The position numbers and the translations under genes were made by a program. Under the pieces are notes generated by a model. It was not told the DNA's origin and made no database searches. It saw only the letters and a program-made list of their open reading frames with translations. This document shows positions 45,212 through 53,996 of a stretch of 64,000 bases of DNA, in pieces. Within the stretch, counting starts at the first letter, position 1; every line of letters begins with the position of its first letter. Where the stretch lies: positions 372,001-436,000 of the forward strand of contig NZ_SWBM01000003.1 in NCBI RefSeq assembly GCF_005116465.1, written 5' to 3'. Source of the DNA: Robertmurraya kyonggiensis. GTDB lineage: Bacteria; Bacillota; Bacilli; Bacillales; Cytobacillaceae.

Positions 45212-46054
45212 TTAAAATTCCTCATAAACAGCCGGATCTTGATTCGCAATTCTACCATTGGGACGAGACAATTGTGAAATCATCGTCATTTCTGCTTCAT
45301 CTAGTTCGAAATCAAAAATTGAGATGTTTTCAAGCTGTCTTTTCGGTGATTCAGACTTTGGAATCGAAACGGCTCCTAACTGATAATGCCATCGTAAAAC
45401 AACCTGCGGGATCGTCTTGTTATGATGGGCAGCAATCGTTTGAAGCGTATCAATTTGCAAGTCTTTAAATCCTCGAGTAAACGGACTCCAAGATTGTGTG
45501 GCAATGTTTTTCTCTTCATGGTATTTTCTTTGTTCAGCTTGGTTGAAAAACGGATGCAATTCGATTTGATTGATGCTTGGAAGAACGCCAGTCTCTTTTT
45601 CCAAACGTTCTAGATGCTCAGGTAAGAAATTGCATACCCCAATTGAACGGATTAGCCCCCATTTTTTCGCATCAATCAATGCTTGCCATGCCTCCACATA
45701 TTTTTCCTGCTTCGGATTTGGCCAATGGATGAGGTACAAATCATAGTAGTCCAAATTGGCTCGGTATAACGATTCTTGAATCGCCGTGACCGCCTTATCA
45801 TATTCTTGATAGCGACCTGGCAATTTGGATGTGATTCGTAGATCTGATCTTGGTACAGAACTACGTCTAATCGCCTCTCCAACTGTTCCTTCATTCTCAT
45901 AATTATAGGCAGAATCAAGAAGTCGATACCCAATTTCAAGGGCATTCTGAATTGAACTAGCCCCTTCATTTCCCTTTAGCTTGTACGTCCCAAGACCAAT
46001 TACCGGCAAAGTCAGACCATCATTCAACGTTATTTCTGGAATTGAATTACTCAT
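45212..46054 (-). CDS. Aldo/keto reductase
   Basis: 280 residues, (beta/alpha)8 fold. Catalytic tetrad: Asp and Tyr in LLDSAYNYENE, Lys in RITSKLP, His in LYLIHWPNP. C-terminal IPKSESPKRQLENI binds the NADP 2'-phosphate. Similar to Bacillus YtbE/YvgN reductases for small aldehydes such as methylglyoxal. GAAGGAAG before the ATG; monocistronic. Confidence 0.9.
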   Translation of the reverse strand: MSNSIPEITLNDGLTLPVIGLGTYKLKGNEGASSIQNALEIGYRLLDSAYNYENEGTVGEAIRRSSVPRSDLRITSKLPGRYQEYDKAVTAIQESLYRANLDYYDLYLIHWPNPKQEKYVEAWQALIDAKKWGLIRSIGVCNFLPEHLERLEKETGVLPSINQIELHPFFNQAEQRKYHEEKNIATQSWSPFTRGFKDLQIDTLQTIAAHHNKTIPQVVLRWHYQLGAVSIPKSESPKRQLENISIFDFELDEAEMTMISQLSRPNGRIANQDPAVYEEF

Positions 46055-46132
46055 AGCCTTTCACTTCCTTCATCAGAATACTTTTAAAATAGCATAATAA
46101 TGGAAAAAGTTCATGACTTGTGCCTCGAGCCA

Positions 46133-46846
46133 CTAAACGGTCATTTTCCAGCTGGAGAACTTTAACCAGTCTTCCTTCTCCCTATAATCAGGCATGATTT
46201 TTCCAACAAGACGCCAGAAGGAGCGGTCATGGTTGAGATGGACCATATGACACATCTCGTGAACGACTACATAATCGATGACCTCTTGGGGTGCCATCGC
46301 CAGTCTCCAATTGAAGGTTAACCGCCGATTTGTATCACAGGTACCCCATGTTGTTTTACTATCGTTAATTTTAATGGAACTCGGTTTCGTCTTAAAATTG
46401 TATTGATAGACTGATATACTTTTTTCCACTAGAGCCTTGCACTCTTTATAATAGAAACGTTTTAAAGCCTGTTGTATTTTTTCAGCGTCATGCTGCTTGA
46501 CGTAGATTTGTAGCTTCTCATCCTCAAAGACGACATGGTCCTGCATGGTATTCACATCAACATTTATCTGGATAGGGAAGGTTTTCCCTAAATAAAGAAA
46601 GCTCTCCCCATACTCATATACCTTTTTCTCAGGTCCCTGTAGTCGCTCATTCATTTCGGTTAGTTTTTGCTGAATAAGATTCCAATTTTTCTCGAGTAAC
46701 TGATGGACCTTCGCATCAGGCGTCCCTTTTGGAGCCTGCACTTCCACATTTCCATAACTATCAATCCTCATGGCGAAAGATGTGCGATTTTTGTACTTGA
46801 TTTCAACTCGAATCGTCTCACCCAAGTAGGTATGTGTTTGAATCAT
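46133..46846 (-). CDS. YgjP-like (DUF45) metallopeptidase
   Basis: 237 residues from the ATG at 46846 behind AGGTGA. Zinc motif HEMCHMVHLNH near residue 200 and SKTTWGTCDTNRRLTFNW just before it, as in the M48-like YgjP/WLM group. Function in bacteria is poorly known. Only 18 nt separate it from the DUF1456 gene upstream, so the two may be cotranscribed. Confidence 0.85.
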   Translation of the reverse strand: MIQTHTYLGETIRVEIKYKNRTSFAMRIDSYGNVEVQAPKGTPDAKVHQLLEKNWNLIQQKLTEMNERLQGPEKKVYEYGESFLYLGKTFPIQINVDVNTMQDHVVFEDEKLQIYVKQHDAEKIQQALKRFYYKECKALVEKSISVYQYNFKTKPSSIKINDSKTTWGTCDTNRRLTFNWRLAMAPQEVIDYVVVHEMCHMVHLNHDRSFWRLVGKIMPDYREKEDWLKFSSWKMTV

Positions 46847-46864
46847 AAGAATCACCTAGCTTTT

Positions 46865-47356
46865 TTATCCCCTGTATTTGAAAGCCAGCCCTTTTAAGAA
46901 ATTTCGTGCAAATTTATCTCCACAAACTTTATAATTTTTTTGCCCTTCTTTTCTCAATAAAGCCCCGAGCTCACCTTTTGAAACGTAGATACCCGCTTCT
47001 TCAAAAATATCAAGAATGTCATCCGTCGTTAAAGCTAAGGCGATTTTCACTTTTTTCAAAAGAACATTGTTCATATGTGAAGTTTTCGCTGGTTCAGGTG
47101 TAGAAGGTTGTCCTGGTTTAGGCTCCTGTACGCCTCTTTTATAAATGATGAACCCATTCAAAAATGCATCCAACATACTGCTCGTGCATTCGATATGGTC
47201 TTCACTACCCTCTTCAAAGTCATCTGTTCTAGTGAGAATCTTTGTGACTTCTGGCACCGTTACTTCCATTCCGCCCAGTTTAAAAATCTCCGCCATTTCT
47301 CTATTTTTTAGCTCCATTGCATATCGTAATCGAATTAATCTATCGTTATTATCCAT
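46865..47356 (-). CDS. DUF1456 (YehS-like) protein
   Basis: 163 residues with two related halves of about 65 residues (NNDRLIRLRYAMELKNREM and NNVLLKKVKIALALTTDDI), joined by a Pro-rich linker, the hallmark of DUF1456. Each half contains the YKRG or YKVCGDKFARNFLKGL-type ending. Function unknown. AAAGGAGG before the ATG. Confidence 0.85.
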   Translation of the reverse strand: MDNNDRLIRLRYAMELKNREMAEIFKLGGMEVTVPEVTKILTRTDDFEEGSEDHIECTSSMLDAFLNGFIIYKRGVQEPKPGQPSTPEPAKTSHMNNVLLKKVKIALALTTDDILDIFEEAGIYVSKGELGALLRKEGQKNYKVCGDKFARNFLKGLAFKYRG

Positions 47357-47512
47357 ATTGGACCTCCTTTGAAAAATTAGTTCCCAACTTCAGTTTGTAT
47401 GTTCCATGATTATATTATGAACGCTTTTCAGACCTTTTCAAAAAAAAAACGATTGGCACATTTGATTACTATAATCTTTTTTTAGCTTAATTGCCATATC
47501 CGAGCCAAAATT

Positions 47513-47541
47513 AACCCCCTGAAAATGATCTTCAGGGGGTT
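47513..47541 (-). terminator. Terminator of the FAD oxidase operon
   Basis: Perfect 11-bp stem AACCCCCTGAA / TTCAGGGGGTT, with AATTTTGG following on the minus strand. Confidence 0.75.
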
Positions 47542-47545
47542 GATT

Positions 47546-48865
47546 TCATTCTTCATCCATCATGTTTTTGAGATAGTCATTCAAAAAGATTTCTTCCGGA
47601 TCTAGCTCCTTCCTTATAGCAAGAAAATCCGGTAATTTCGGGTAGCGATTGAGTAATTCCTTTTTTCCAAGAGTATGCATTTTTCCCCAATGCGGTCGTC
47701 CTTCGTATTTCTGCATGATCGCTTCCATATCTCGAAAATATTCTTCATAAGGCATACCTTTATACATATGAAAAGCAATATAGGCTGATTTCCGTTGATA
47801 TGACGGACTAAGCCATATATCATCTGCTTTTACCACTCTACATTCTATCGGAAAATGAACCTTATATTTCTTTTCTTCGATTTTTGCCCGAATCTCTTGA
47901 AGTGATTGCTTAAAATGTTTAAGCGGAATGCTATATTCTATTTCTCTAAATTTGACTAGTCTAGGAGTAGCAAAGAGTTCATGACTTTTAGCTACCACAA
48001 CTGTCTTACTTATCCCCTTCGCCGATAATCGGCTGATAACACGGCAGGTCCTAGGAAACCATCGGCAAATCTCCGATAGTACAAGAAATAAATAGTTTTC
48101 TAGTATTAAAGAATTGAGATGATGGAAAAATAATTGCTGCGGTTTTCGTTCAGTCTTATTCATCGTCTTTACTTGTACCAAGTCGGAATAAGGGAATATA
48201 TAAAATTCAAAGTGCCGATTATCGTTTATGTAACGCTCCAAATTTGGTTCAAAATTGGAATATTGTATCTTATCGCTTCTATATTCATAGACAAGACTCT
48301 CAATTACTTTCAGTTTCACTTTTACAATAATTCCAAGACTACCGAATGATACAAGACTAGCCTTGAAGAATCGAGTGTTTTGTTCCTTGGAAACGGTCAG
48401 GATCTCTCCCGATGCAGTCACAAGCGTTAGTTCCACGACCTGGGTAGAAATATTTCCAAATTCTAAACCCGTGCCATGGGTTCCCGTAGAAATGGCCCCT
48501 GCAATACTTTGAACATTGATATCCCCTAAATTCTCCTGAGCAAATCCTGCTTCTCCGAGCTCTTCCCCTAATTGAAATAGCCTTGTGCCAGCTAGAACAA
48601 CAACCGTGCTCGAAGCTTCATCAAATTGTTCAATTCCACTTAATAAATCAAGGGATACCAGCCAATCATTTGACTTTACTAATCTCGTAAACGAATGTCC
48701 TGCCCCTACTACTCTAATTTTCCTTTTTTGTTTTGATGCTTCTTTAACAACTAAAACAACCTCAGCAATCGTGGAGGGATAAAGGATTTTTTCTGGATTG
48801 CTTTCAAATGTTCGAGCCCAATTGCTCCATCGTTTTCCTTGTAAAGTTTTGATTACAGAAAGCAT
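47546..48865 (-). CDS. FAD-linked oxidase, aldonolactone-oxidase family
   Basis: 439 residues. VAO-type FAD domain (residues 20-190): VVGAGHSFTRLVKSNDWLVSL, ENLGDINVQSIAGAISTGTHGTG. The C-terminal half ends with the ALO motif HWGKMHTL and DPEEIFLNDYLKNM. The family oxidises sugar lactones or sugar alcohols, making hydrogen peroxide. No signal peptide. It overlaps the PLP-enzyme gene by 13 bases and both end at one terminator, so they likely serve one pathway. Confidence 0.85.
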   Translation of the reverse strand: MLSVIKTLQGKRWSNWARTFESNPEKILYPSTIAEVVLVVKEASKQKRKIRVVGAGHSFTRLVKSNDWLVSLDLLSGIEQFDEASSTVVVLAGTRLFQLGEELGEAGFAQENLGDINVQSIAGAISTGTHGTGLEFGNISTQVVELTLVTASGEILTVSKEQNTRFFKASLVSFGSLGIIVKVKLKVIESLVYEYRSDKIQYSNFEPNLERYINDNRHFEFYIFPYSDLVQVKTMNKTERKPQQLFFHHLNSLILENYLFLVLSEICRWFPRTCRVISRLSAKGISKTVVVAKSHELFATPRLVKFREIEYSIPLKHFKQSLQEIRAKIEEKKYKVHFPIECRVVKADDIWLSPSYQRKSAYIAFHMYKGMPYEEYFRDMEAIMQKYEGRPHWGKMHTLGKKELLNRYPKLPDFLAIRKELDPEEIFLNDYLKNMMDEE

Positions 48866-50025
48866 TTTCCTTCCCCCCGATAGGTTCGATATCGATCAAC
48901 GACTTGATTCTTTGAAAGACAGATGATTTCATTAAAACGCTCGCAAATTTCTCCTGCTTTAGCAGCTCTGAAAATAATAGCATCCCCAATTTCCAAGGTT
49001 TCTTTTTCATAATAAACAGGTGTCTGAACTTCTCCAGCTCCTTCAAATGAGAGCAATTTTCCTCCAGGTGGATAAACGGGCTGAGGCACTTTATCCTCCC
49101 CATATGGTCCGGATGCAATATACCCTCCACCAAGACAAGTGTATATATTTGAAGTCGGTTTTCTCACAACCGGCAATGCAAAAAATAAAGCAGGCGTAAA
49201 ACGAAAATTCCGGTAATAATCGAAAAGCAACGGAGCATAGAAGCCTGAACCCGCCGTCAATTCTGTGACACTCTCTTCTTGTGATGTCGTGTCAAGGCTC
49301 CCCGTGCCCCCTCCATTCACAAATTCAAGTTGAAATCCTTCACGCTCAAGAACTTGAACAATGGACTCCCGTCGCAATTTGATTTCATGGATGGACTTCT
49401 TTTTCAAAAATTTAACGGCTTGGTTTTTAAGCTGTTGCGAAGGTACCTTGTCGCCTACTCCTGCAATTTGCGCTTCATACCCCATCATTCCTATCAATTC
49501 TAGTGTTGAGGATTCTTTTATATGCTGGGTTAGTTGAATGACATCTTCTTCTGTTTTCAAAGGAGAACGTCTGACTCCAAAATGAAGACTTCCGAAGGTT
49601 GTACTCATATCAATATCCATGCATAGATAAAAAAATCCATTTTCTTTTCTAGCAATCTTGTTAAGATGATCAATTTGTTCAATTGAATCGACCATACAGG
49701 TAATTTGTTTGCCTGAGGCATTCAGTTTGGCAATATGGCTAAGTTCTTGATAATCCCAGCACGGATATCCTAAGAGAATATCGTCAAAGCCTTGTTCTGC
49801 AAGAAAGACAGCTTCCTTGGGGCTATAACTCATTAACCCCTTGAAAACAGGGCTAGTTTGAAAAATTCTTTTTAAGACCGGAATTGAGCGAATAGACTTG
49901 GTCGCAATTCGAATGGTTTTGCCATTTGCTTTTTTAGCGATAATCTGACAATTTTGGTCAAAAGCATCTAAATCCAGCAGTAGAGCTGGAAGAGATAGAT
50001 CCTTTGTGATTTCTTTAGGAATCAA
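48853..50025 (-). CDS. PLP-dependent alanine-racemase-fold enzyme (DSD1/D-threonine aldolase type)
   Basis: 390 residues from the TTG at 50025, 6 nt after GAGGTG. N-terminal TIM barrel with the PLP lysine in IATKSIRS (about residue 45), GFDDILLGYP and VNGGGTGSLDTT. The C-terminal beta domain contains the Zn-enzyme-like CLGGGYIASGPYGEDK. Members are D-serine dehydratases, D-threonine aldolases or deaminases. Its fixed partnership with an aldonolactone-type oxidase here does not reveal the substrate. Confidence 0.8.
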   Translation of the reverse strand: MIPKEITKDLSLPALLLDLDAFDQNCQIIAKKANGKTIRIATKSIRSIPVLKRIFQTSPVFKGLMSYSPKEAVFLAEQGFDDILLGYPCWDYQELSHIAKLNASGKQITCMVDSIEQIDHLNKIARKENGFFYLCMDIDMSTTFGSLHFGVRRSPLKTEEDVIQLTQHIKESSTLELIGMMGYEAQIAGVGDKVPSQQLKNQAVKFLKKKSIHEIKLRRESIVQVLEREGFQLEFVNGGGTGSLDTTSQEESVTELTAGSGFYAPLLFDYYRNFRFTPALFFALPVVRKPTSNIYTCLGGGYIASGPYGEDKVPQPVYPPGGKLLSFEGAGEVQTPVYYEKETLEIGDAIIFRAAKAGEICERFNEIICLSKNQVVDRYRTYRGEGKCFL

Positions 50026-50103
50026 TGATATCACCTCACTTCTAATAATAAATGAGGAAAAAGAGGAACAAAAGGATTGTTTTAAAAATTCTGAAATCTA
50101 ATC

Positions 50104-50140
50104 AAAAAAAGAAAGGCATATATTCCACCTTTCTTTGATC
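50104..50140 (-). terminator. Terminator of the ABC exporter operon
   Basis: AAAGAAAGG / CCTTTCTTT hairpin with TTTTTTT on the minus strand, 45 nt after the permease gene. Confidence 0.8.
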
Positions 50141-50182
50141 CATAAGTTTTGTGAAAGAAAATCCAAACAACTCCAAATGGTG

Positions 50183-50914
50183 TTAGTCGGCCTTCATTTT
50201 CATTTTAAATAAAACAATCGCAAGTACCGTTAAGACGACTGCGTACCCGAGCACCCACCATAAATGAGGGAAAATGTCGCTGTATTGGCCACTCATGGCT
50301 GCTTTCCCCATATCAACAGCATGTACAAATGGCAATGCATACGCAATCGTTTTGAATGGGCCCCCTACTAAATCTAAGTCAAACCAGATGCCTGAAAGCC
50401 AAGCTGATAAATTGGTTAATAGGGCACCAGAAAGGCCAGTTGCCGCTTTTTCACTTAACAATGTACCGCATATGAGTCCCAGACTAACGAAAATAAATGC
50501 AGGCGGAATTAGTAGTGCAAGGGCTATGAACATCGGAGTCGAAATGGATAATCCTAAAAGAATTGCAATTACATAACAGATGATTCCTTGTACGATGGAC
50601 ATCACAAGCAAAGGCAAACTATAGCCGATAATGAAATCTTTTGATGTCATCGGCGTTGTGAAGAGCCTTGTTAAGAACGAACTTTCTCTATCCTTTGAGA
50701 TCACTTGTGCGGCAAAAAGAGCCATGAAGGATAGTCCAAACACTGCAATTCCAGGCGTTAGTTCCGTTATATGAAAGAGATCGACTGGAATGCTTTTGTT
50801 AATCGCTGATAAAAGAAGTAATAACACAATTGGGAATCCTAGTCCAAAAAGGATGGCTATCGGATCTCGTACAATTTCCTTTGTTGTTCGATTCGCAAAT
50901 AAAAGTATTCTCAT
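50183..50914 (-). CDS. ABC-2 type exporter permease
   Basis: 243 residues, six membrane segments; starts RILLFANRTTKEIVRDPIAI, as usual for ABC-2 permeases. SFMALFAAQVISKDRESSFLTRLFTTPM is the conserved cytoplasmic segment. Overlaps the ATPase gene by four bases. Cargo unknown; drug or lipid export is common for this type. Confidence 0.88.
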   Translation of the reverse strand: MRILLFANRTTKEIVRDPIAILFGLGFPIVLLLLLSAINKSIPVDLFHITELTPGIAVFGLSFMALFAAQVISKDRESSFLTRLFTTPMTSKDFIIGYSLPLLVMSIVQGIICYVIAILLGLSISTPMFIALALLIPPAFIFVSLGLICGTLLSEKAATGLSGALLTNLSAWLSGIWFDLDLVGGPFKTIAYALPFVHAVDMGKAAMSGQYSDIFPHLWWVLGYAVVLTVLAIVLFKMKMKAD

Positions 50915-51645
50915 TGTACATCCCCTTCCGTCACAAAATGAACGAATGCATCCTCAAAGCTTGTTTTTTTAGAAGTCTTGATCAACTCTTGAGCCGTTCC
51001 TAATGCCTTCATTTGTCCATTTTTCATAATGCAAATTCTATCTGAGAGCTCCTCCGCTTCCTCTAAATAATGCGTCGTTAAAATAATCGTTGTTTTTTCC
51101 TTCAACTTTTCAATCTGCGCCCATAGTTCGCGGCGTCCTAAAATATCAAGCCCAAGTGTTGGCTCGTCCAAAAATAAAATTTGTGGTTCACTAATCAAAG
51201 CAATCGCAATGCTAAGCTTACGCTGCCAACCACCGGATAATGTTTTAGCCCGTTGTTTTTCAAATGGTTGGAGTGAAAACTGAGAAATCATTTCATCCGC
51301 TTTTCTTTTTCCCTCTTCTTTATTAAACCCTTGGATCCCAGCCAACAGCTCCAAATTTTCACGTACCGTTAAGTTGGAAGCAATAGCCGTTTCCTGTGGC
51401 GATACCGCAATCACTTGACGCACTTGTTCAGGCGATTGCGTAACACTTTTTCCTAGCAAAGTCGCATCACCCGTTGTTGGCATTGTTAAGCCTGAAAGCA
51501 TTTTGATTAGCGTCGTTTTCCCAGCACCATTCACACCAAGCAGGCCAAACAATTCTCCTTCTTTGATGGTAAAAGAAATGTTGTCCACAACAGTCTTCGT
51601 CCCGTATTTTTTTGTGAGAGCATTGATTGCAATAGCTGTAGTCAT
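50911..51645 (-). CDS. ABC exporter ATP-binding protein
   Basis: 244 residues. Walker A GVNGAGKTT near residue 38, signature LSGGWQRKLSIAIAL, Walker B ILFLDEPTLGLD and the H-loop LTTHYLEEAEEL. The DrrA/CcmA-type exporter ATPase pairs with the ABC-2 permease. It begins one base after the regulator's stop, so regulator and exporter form one operon. Confidence 0.9.
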   Translation of the reverse strand: MTTAIAINALTKKYGTKTVVDNISFTIKEGELFGLLGVNGAGKTTLIKMLSGLTMPTTGDATLLGKSVTQSPEQVRQVIAVSPQETAIASNLTVRENLELLAGIQGFNKEEGKRKADEMISQFSLQPFEKQRAKTLSGGWQRKLSIAIALISEPQILFLDEPTLGLDILGRRELWAQIEKLKEKTTIILTTHYLEEAEELSDRICIMKNGQMKALGTAQELIKTSKKTSFEDAFVHFVTEGDVQ

Positions 51646-52077
51646 TTACTCACCCTCTTCATCGATAGTCGTTTTCACCATATTAAAAAAGTTACTCATC
51701 ATTCGTTCTGGCACAAGGGCCAGTCCACGTTCATCATCACCAACAATAATCAACTTATCCCCTGCACTTAATCCAAAAACCTCACGTGCTTGTTTCGGAA
51801 TAACCATTTGCCCTCGTTCTCCAATAGTTGCCATTCCAAAGAAATGTTTGCCCTTCGGTGGAATACCAAGCTGTTCATCTGCTTCTTTAAAATTAACCAA
51901 ATTATCTAAAGTCACATTGTATAGTTTTGCAAGCTCCATACAATGCTGAATATCAGGAGTTGATTCCCCTTTTTCCCATTTTGCAATGACCTGTCGAGAT
52001 ACGTTTAAGCGTTCCGCCACTTCCTCTTGTGTCAGCTGGTGACGTGTACGCAAAATTTTCAAATTCATATTTATCAT
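51646..52077 (-). CDS. XRE helix-turn-helix fused to an AbrB/SpoVT-type domain
   Basis: 143 residues; I choose the ATG at 52077, 10 nt after AGGAGG, because the ATG at 52086 is adjacent to that site. N-terminal XRE HTH (LTQEEVAERLNVSRQVIAKWEKGE, first 60 residues), then an AbrB-like swapped-hairpin domain (ATIGERGQMVIPKQAREVFGL) from about 85. Two DNA-binding modules in one chain with an exporter behind it suggest a local repressor. Confidence 0.88.
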   Translation of the reverse strand: MINMNLKILRTRHQLTQEEVAERLNVSRQVIAKWEKGESTPDIQHCMELAKLYNVTLDNLVNFKEADEQLGIPPKGKHFFGMATIGERGQMVIPKQAREVFGLSAGDKLIIVGDDERGLALVPERMMSNFFNMVKTTIDEEGE

Positions 52078-52189
52078 ACTTTTCATACCTCCTAATACTA
52101 TTATCGAATAGAAACCAACGCTCGTCTATCAATGCTCGTTTACACCCATGTTATGATTTGTAGCATTTGAGGAAATTAACCATTTTGGT

Positions 52190-52236
52190 AAAAAAATAAG
52201 AGTGCGAACACGGAACCTTTCGCACTCTACTTATTA
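52190..52236 (-). terminator. Terminator of the YciI gene
   Basis: GAGTGCGAA / TTCGCACTC extended by AATAA/TTATT, then TTTTTTTACC on the minus strand. Confidence 0.85.
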
Positions 52237-52515
52237 TTCATCAAATAGATAATTATTTTCCTCATTTGCCACTTCAATCGTTCTTAACTCAAAGGATTTA
52301 CAACCTGAACTAATGAACGGGTCTGCTTTTGCAATGGCTGTTGCCTCATCAAAATCTTCTGCCCCAAACACAACCATGCCCCCTGGATAATCTGCGAAAG
52401 GTCCACAAAGTACTAGTTTTCCTTGCCTCTTCAACTCTTTTAAATACTCAACATGGTTCTTGATAAGTTCTCTATCAACCGGCTTTTCGTTGTTCATCAA
52501 GTAAACGTACATCAT
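52234..52515 (-). CDS. YciI-family protein
   Basis: 93 residues, ferredoxin-like fold. LIKNHVEYLKELKRQGKLVLCGPF and the end DPFISSGCKSFELRTIEV fit YciI, with the conserved His-Asp pair region near HVEYL. Small enzymes of unclear activity. AAGGAGG before the ATG; 22 nt after the PD-(D/E)XK gene, probably cotranscribed. Confidence 0.85.
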   Translation of the reverse strand: MMYVYLMNNEKPVDRELIKNHVEYLKELKRQGKLVLCGPFADYPGGMVVFGAEDFDEATAIAKADPFISSGCKSFELRTIEVANEENNYLFDE

Positions 52516-52537
52516 GGCTTGGCCTCCTTATTATTTT

Positions 52538-53800
52538 TTATCCCATTATTTTATCAAGTTCGTCAGACACAAGGTGAACTTCTTCTGTTATTTTCTTCTT
52601 CAGGATTTCAAGTGGAAGAGTTTGAATTCCCTTCATTTGAGCAATTTGCAAATAATAGTTACTCAACTTCCAGTCACTCTTCTTTAGAACTGTTTTCAAC
52701 TCTACCTTTATCATTTCACGAGCTTTAATATACGCTTCTTGTTCACTCTCTGTAAGCTTCTTCTTTGGTTTATATTTTAATAGCGACGTCTTAATAACCA
52801 AATTGAAATCATAAGTATTCCAAATAAAATATAAATTAACAGTAATATTTTTCTCCTTGATAACCCAATTGTCCTTTTTTAGCTCAAAATGCCAATCTAT
52901 ATGTCCTTTTCCCTGAACACTATATGTATTTATTAAAACTTCCTGTCCAATTTCATCAAATAAATAATCAGATATTTTTTGAAAAGCAATCTTTTCTGGA
53001 AATTCTTTATCCTTAACATCTTTAGTGATATCCTTCAATGTCATAGCAGGAGTAATTGTATAAGAGTTCGCAAATTTAATTGGATTATAGTATTGTTTGA
53101 TGAAATTCATCCACCAGCTATTTAAGATAAGATTTTCATGCATATCGTTTTGGAAGACTGAGAATAACTCATAAATATCTTTATATCCAATGAAAATAAT
53201 GTTTCTATCTTCAAATTTCTTCCTTTCACCTGTTGAGGTATATGCTGTTTTAAAAAGAACCTGAATAATGGTAGATTTTGAGTCTCGTTTCTTTATTTTG
53301 GCGGCATATGATTCAGGCTGATTTTTTCTACTCTCACCACTGTATGTTTTATCCTCAATGATGATATAAATTTTTTCCGAACCATCTTTAGGGGTTAACT
53401 TTAACAATACATCTATATTATGTAACTGTTGCTTAATCTCTAAAGAATAGTCATGGATATTTCTAAATTGGAAATCAATATTAACTTCTATGTACTTTTT
53501 TATGATGAAATTTAATAATTCGTTGGCTACATCATAAACAACATCATTCGTTTTTAATCTAATGTGTTCAAATAGCCAGCACAAAAAGGCATCTTGTGAT
53601 AATTCACTTGTGGCAAACTTAAATAGATTCGGAGTTTCAGGCAATTCTAATTCAATCTTCTTCACATAACCGCACCTTTCTTTACACACATACGCAGGAT
53701 AGGCATCTACTAAAAATCCCCCATCCTCTTGATTGATAATCTCTTCCCACGCATCTTCTACTAATTCAGCTTTACAGTTTGGACAAATTAAAGCATTCAT
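52538..53800 (-). CDS. PD-(D/E)XK nuclease-superfamily protein with N-terminal zinc ribbon
   Basis: 420 residues. N-terminal Cys pairs CPNC (6-9) and CKERC (39-43) suggest a zinc ribbon. From about residue 60 the protein follows the PDDEXK_4 pattern: SQDAFLCWLFEH, then HNIDVLLKL and IIIEDKTYSG, supplying the catalytic Asp and E-x-K. AT-rich compared with neighbours. The family is often found in restriction or other defence loci, but no methylase or other partner is adjacent. Function therefore open. Confidence 0.7.
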   Translation of the reverse strand: MNALICPNCKAELVEDAWEEIINQEDGGFLVDAYPAYVCKERCGYVKKIELELPETPNLFKFATSELSQDAFLCWLFEHIRLKTNDVVYDVANELLNFIIKKYIEVNIDFQFRNIHDYSLEIKQQLHNIDVLLKLTPKDGSEKIYIIIEDKTYSGESRKNQPESYAAKIKKRDSKSTIIQVLFKTAYTSTGERKKFEDRNIIFIGYKDIYELFSVFQNDMHENLILNSWWMNFIKQYYNPIKFANSYTITPAMTLKDITKDVKDKEFPEKIAFQKISDYLFDEIGQEVLINTYSVQGKGHIDWHFELKKDNWVIKEKNITVNLYFIWNTYDFNLVIKTSLLKYKPKKKLTESEQEAYIKAREMIKVELKTVLKKSDWKLSNYYLQIAQMKGIQTLPLEILKKKITEEVHLVSDELDKIMG

Positions 53801-53930
53801 TTCAGAATTCCCCCTTTCTTGTATAAACGTTTGAGAATCCTAAATCGAGTGTATTTATTTTACATGGTAATATATTACTTTTTATTCACTCAAATTGTCC
53901 ACTTCTATTTCTCCCTTGTGACACACCTCA

Positions 53931-53960
53931 CTGACCACCCCACCTACAAACCCCTATAAT
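53931..53960 (+). promoter_or_regulatory. Candidate promoter of the radical SAM/peptide operon
   Basis: CTGACC (53931-53936), 18 bp, TATAAT (53955-53960), 37 nt before the maturase ATG. The -10 is perfect, the -35 moderate. No precursor-like open frame is seen between promoter and maturase. Confidence 0.55.
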
Positions 53961-53996
53961 GTTCTTTGTCTATCAAAAAAGAAGGTTTGTGAAAAA

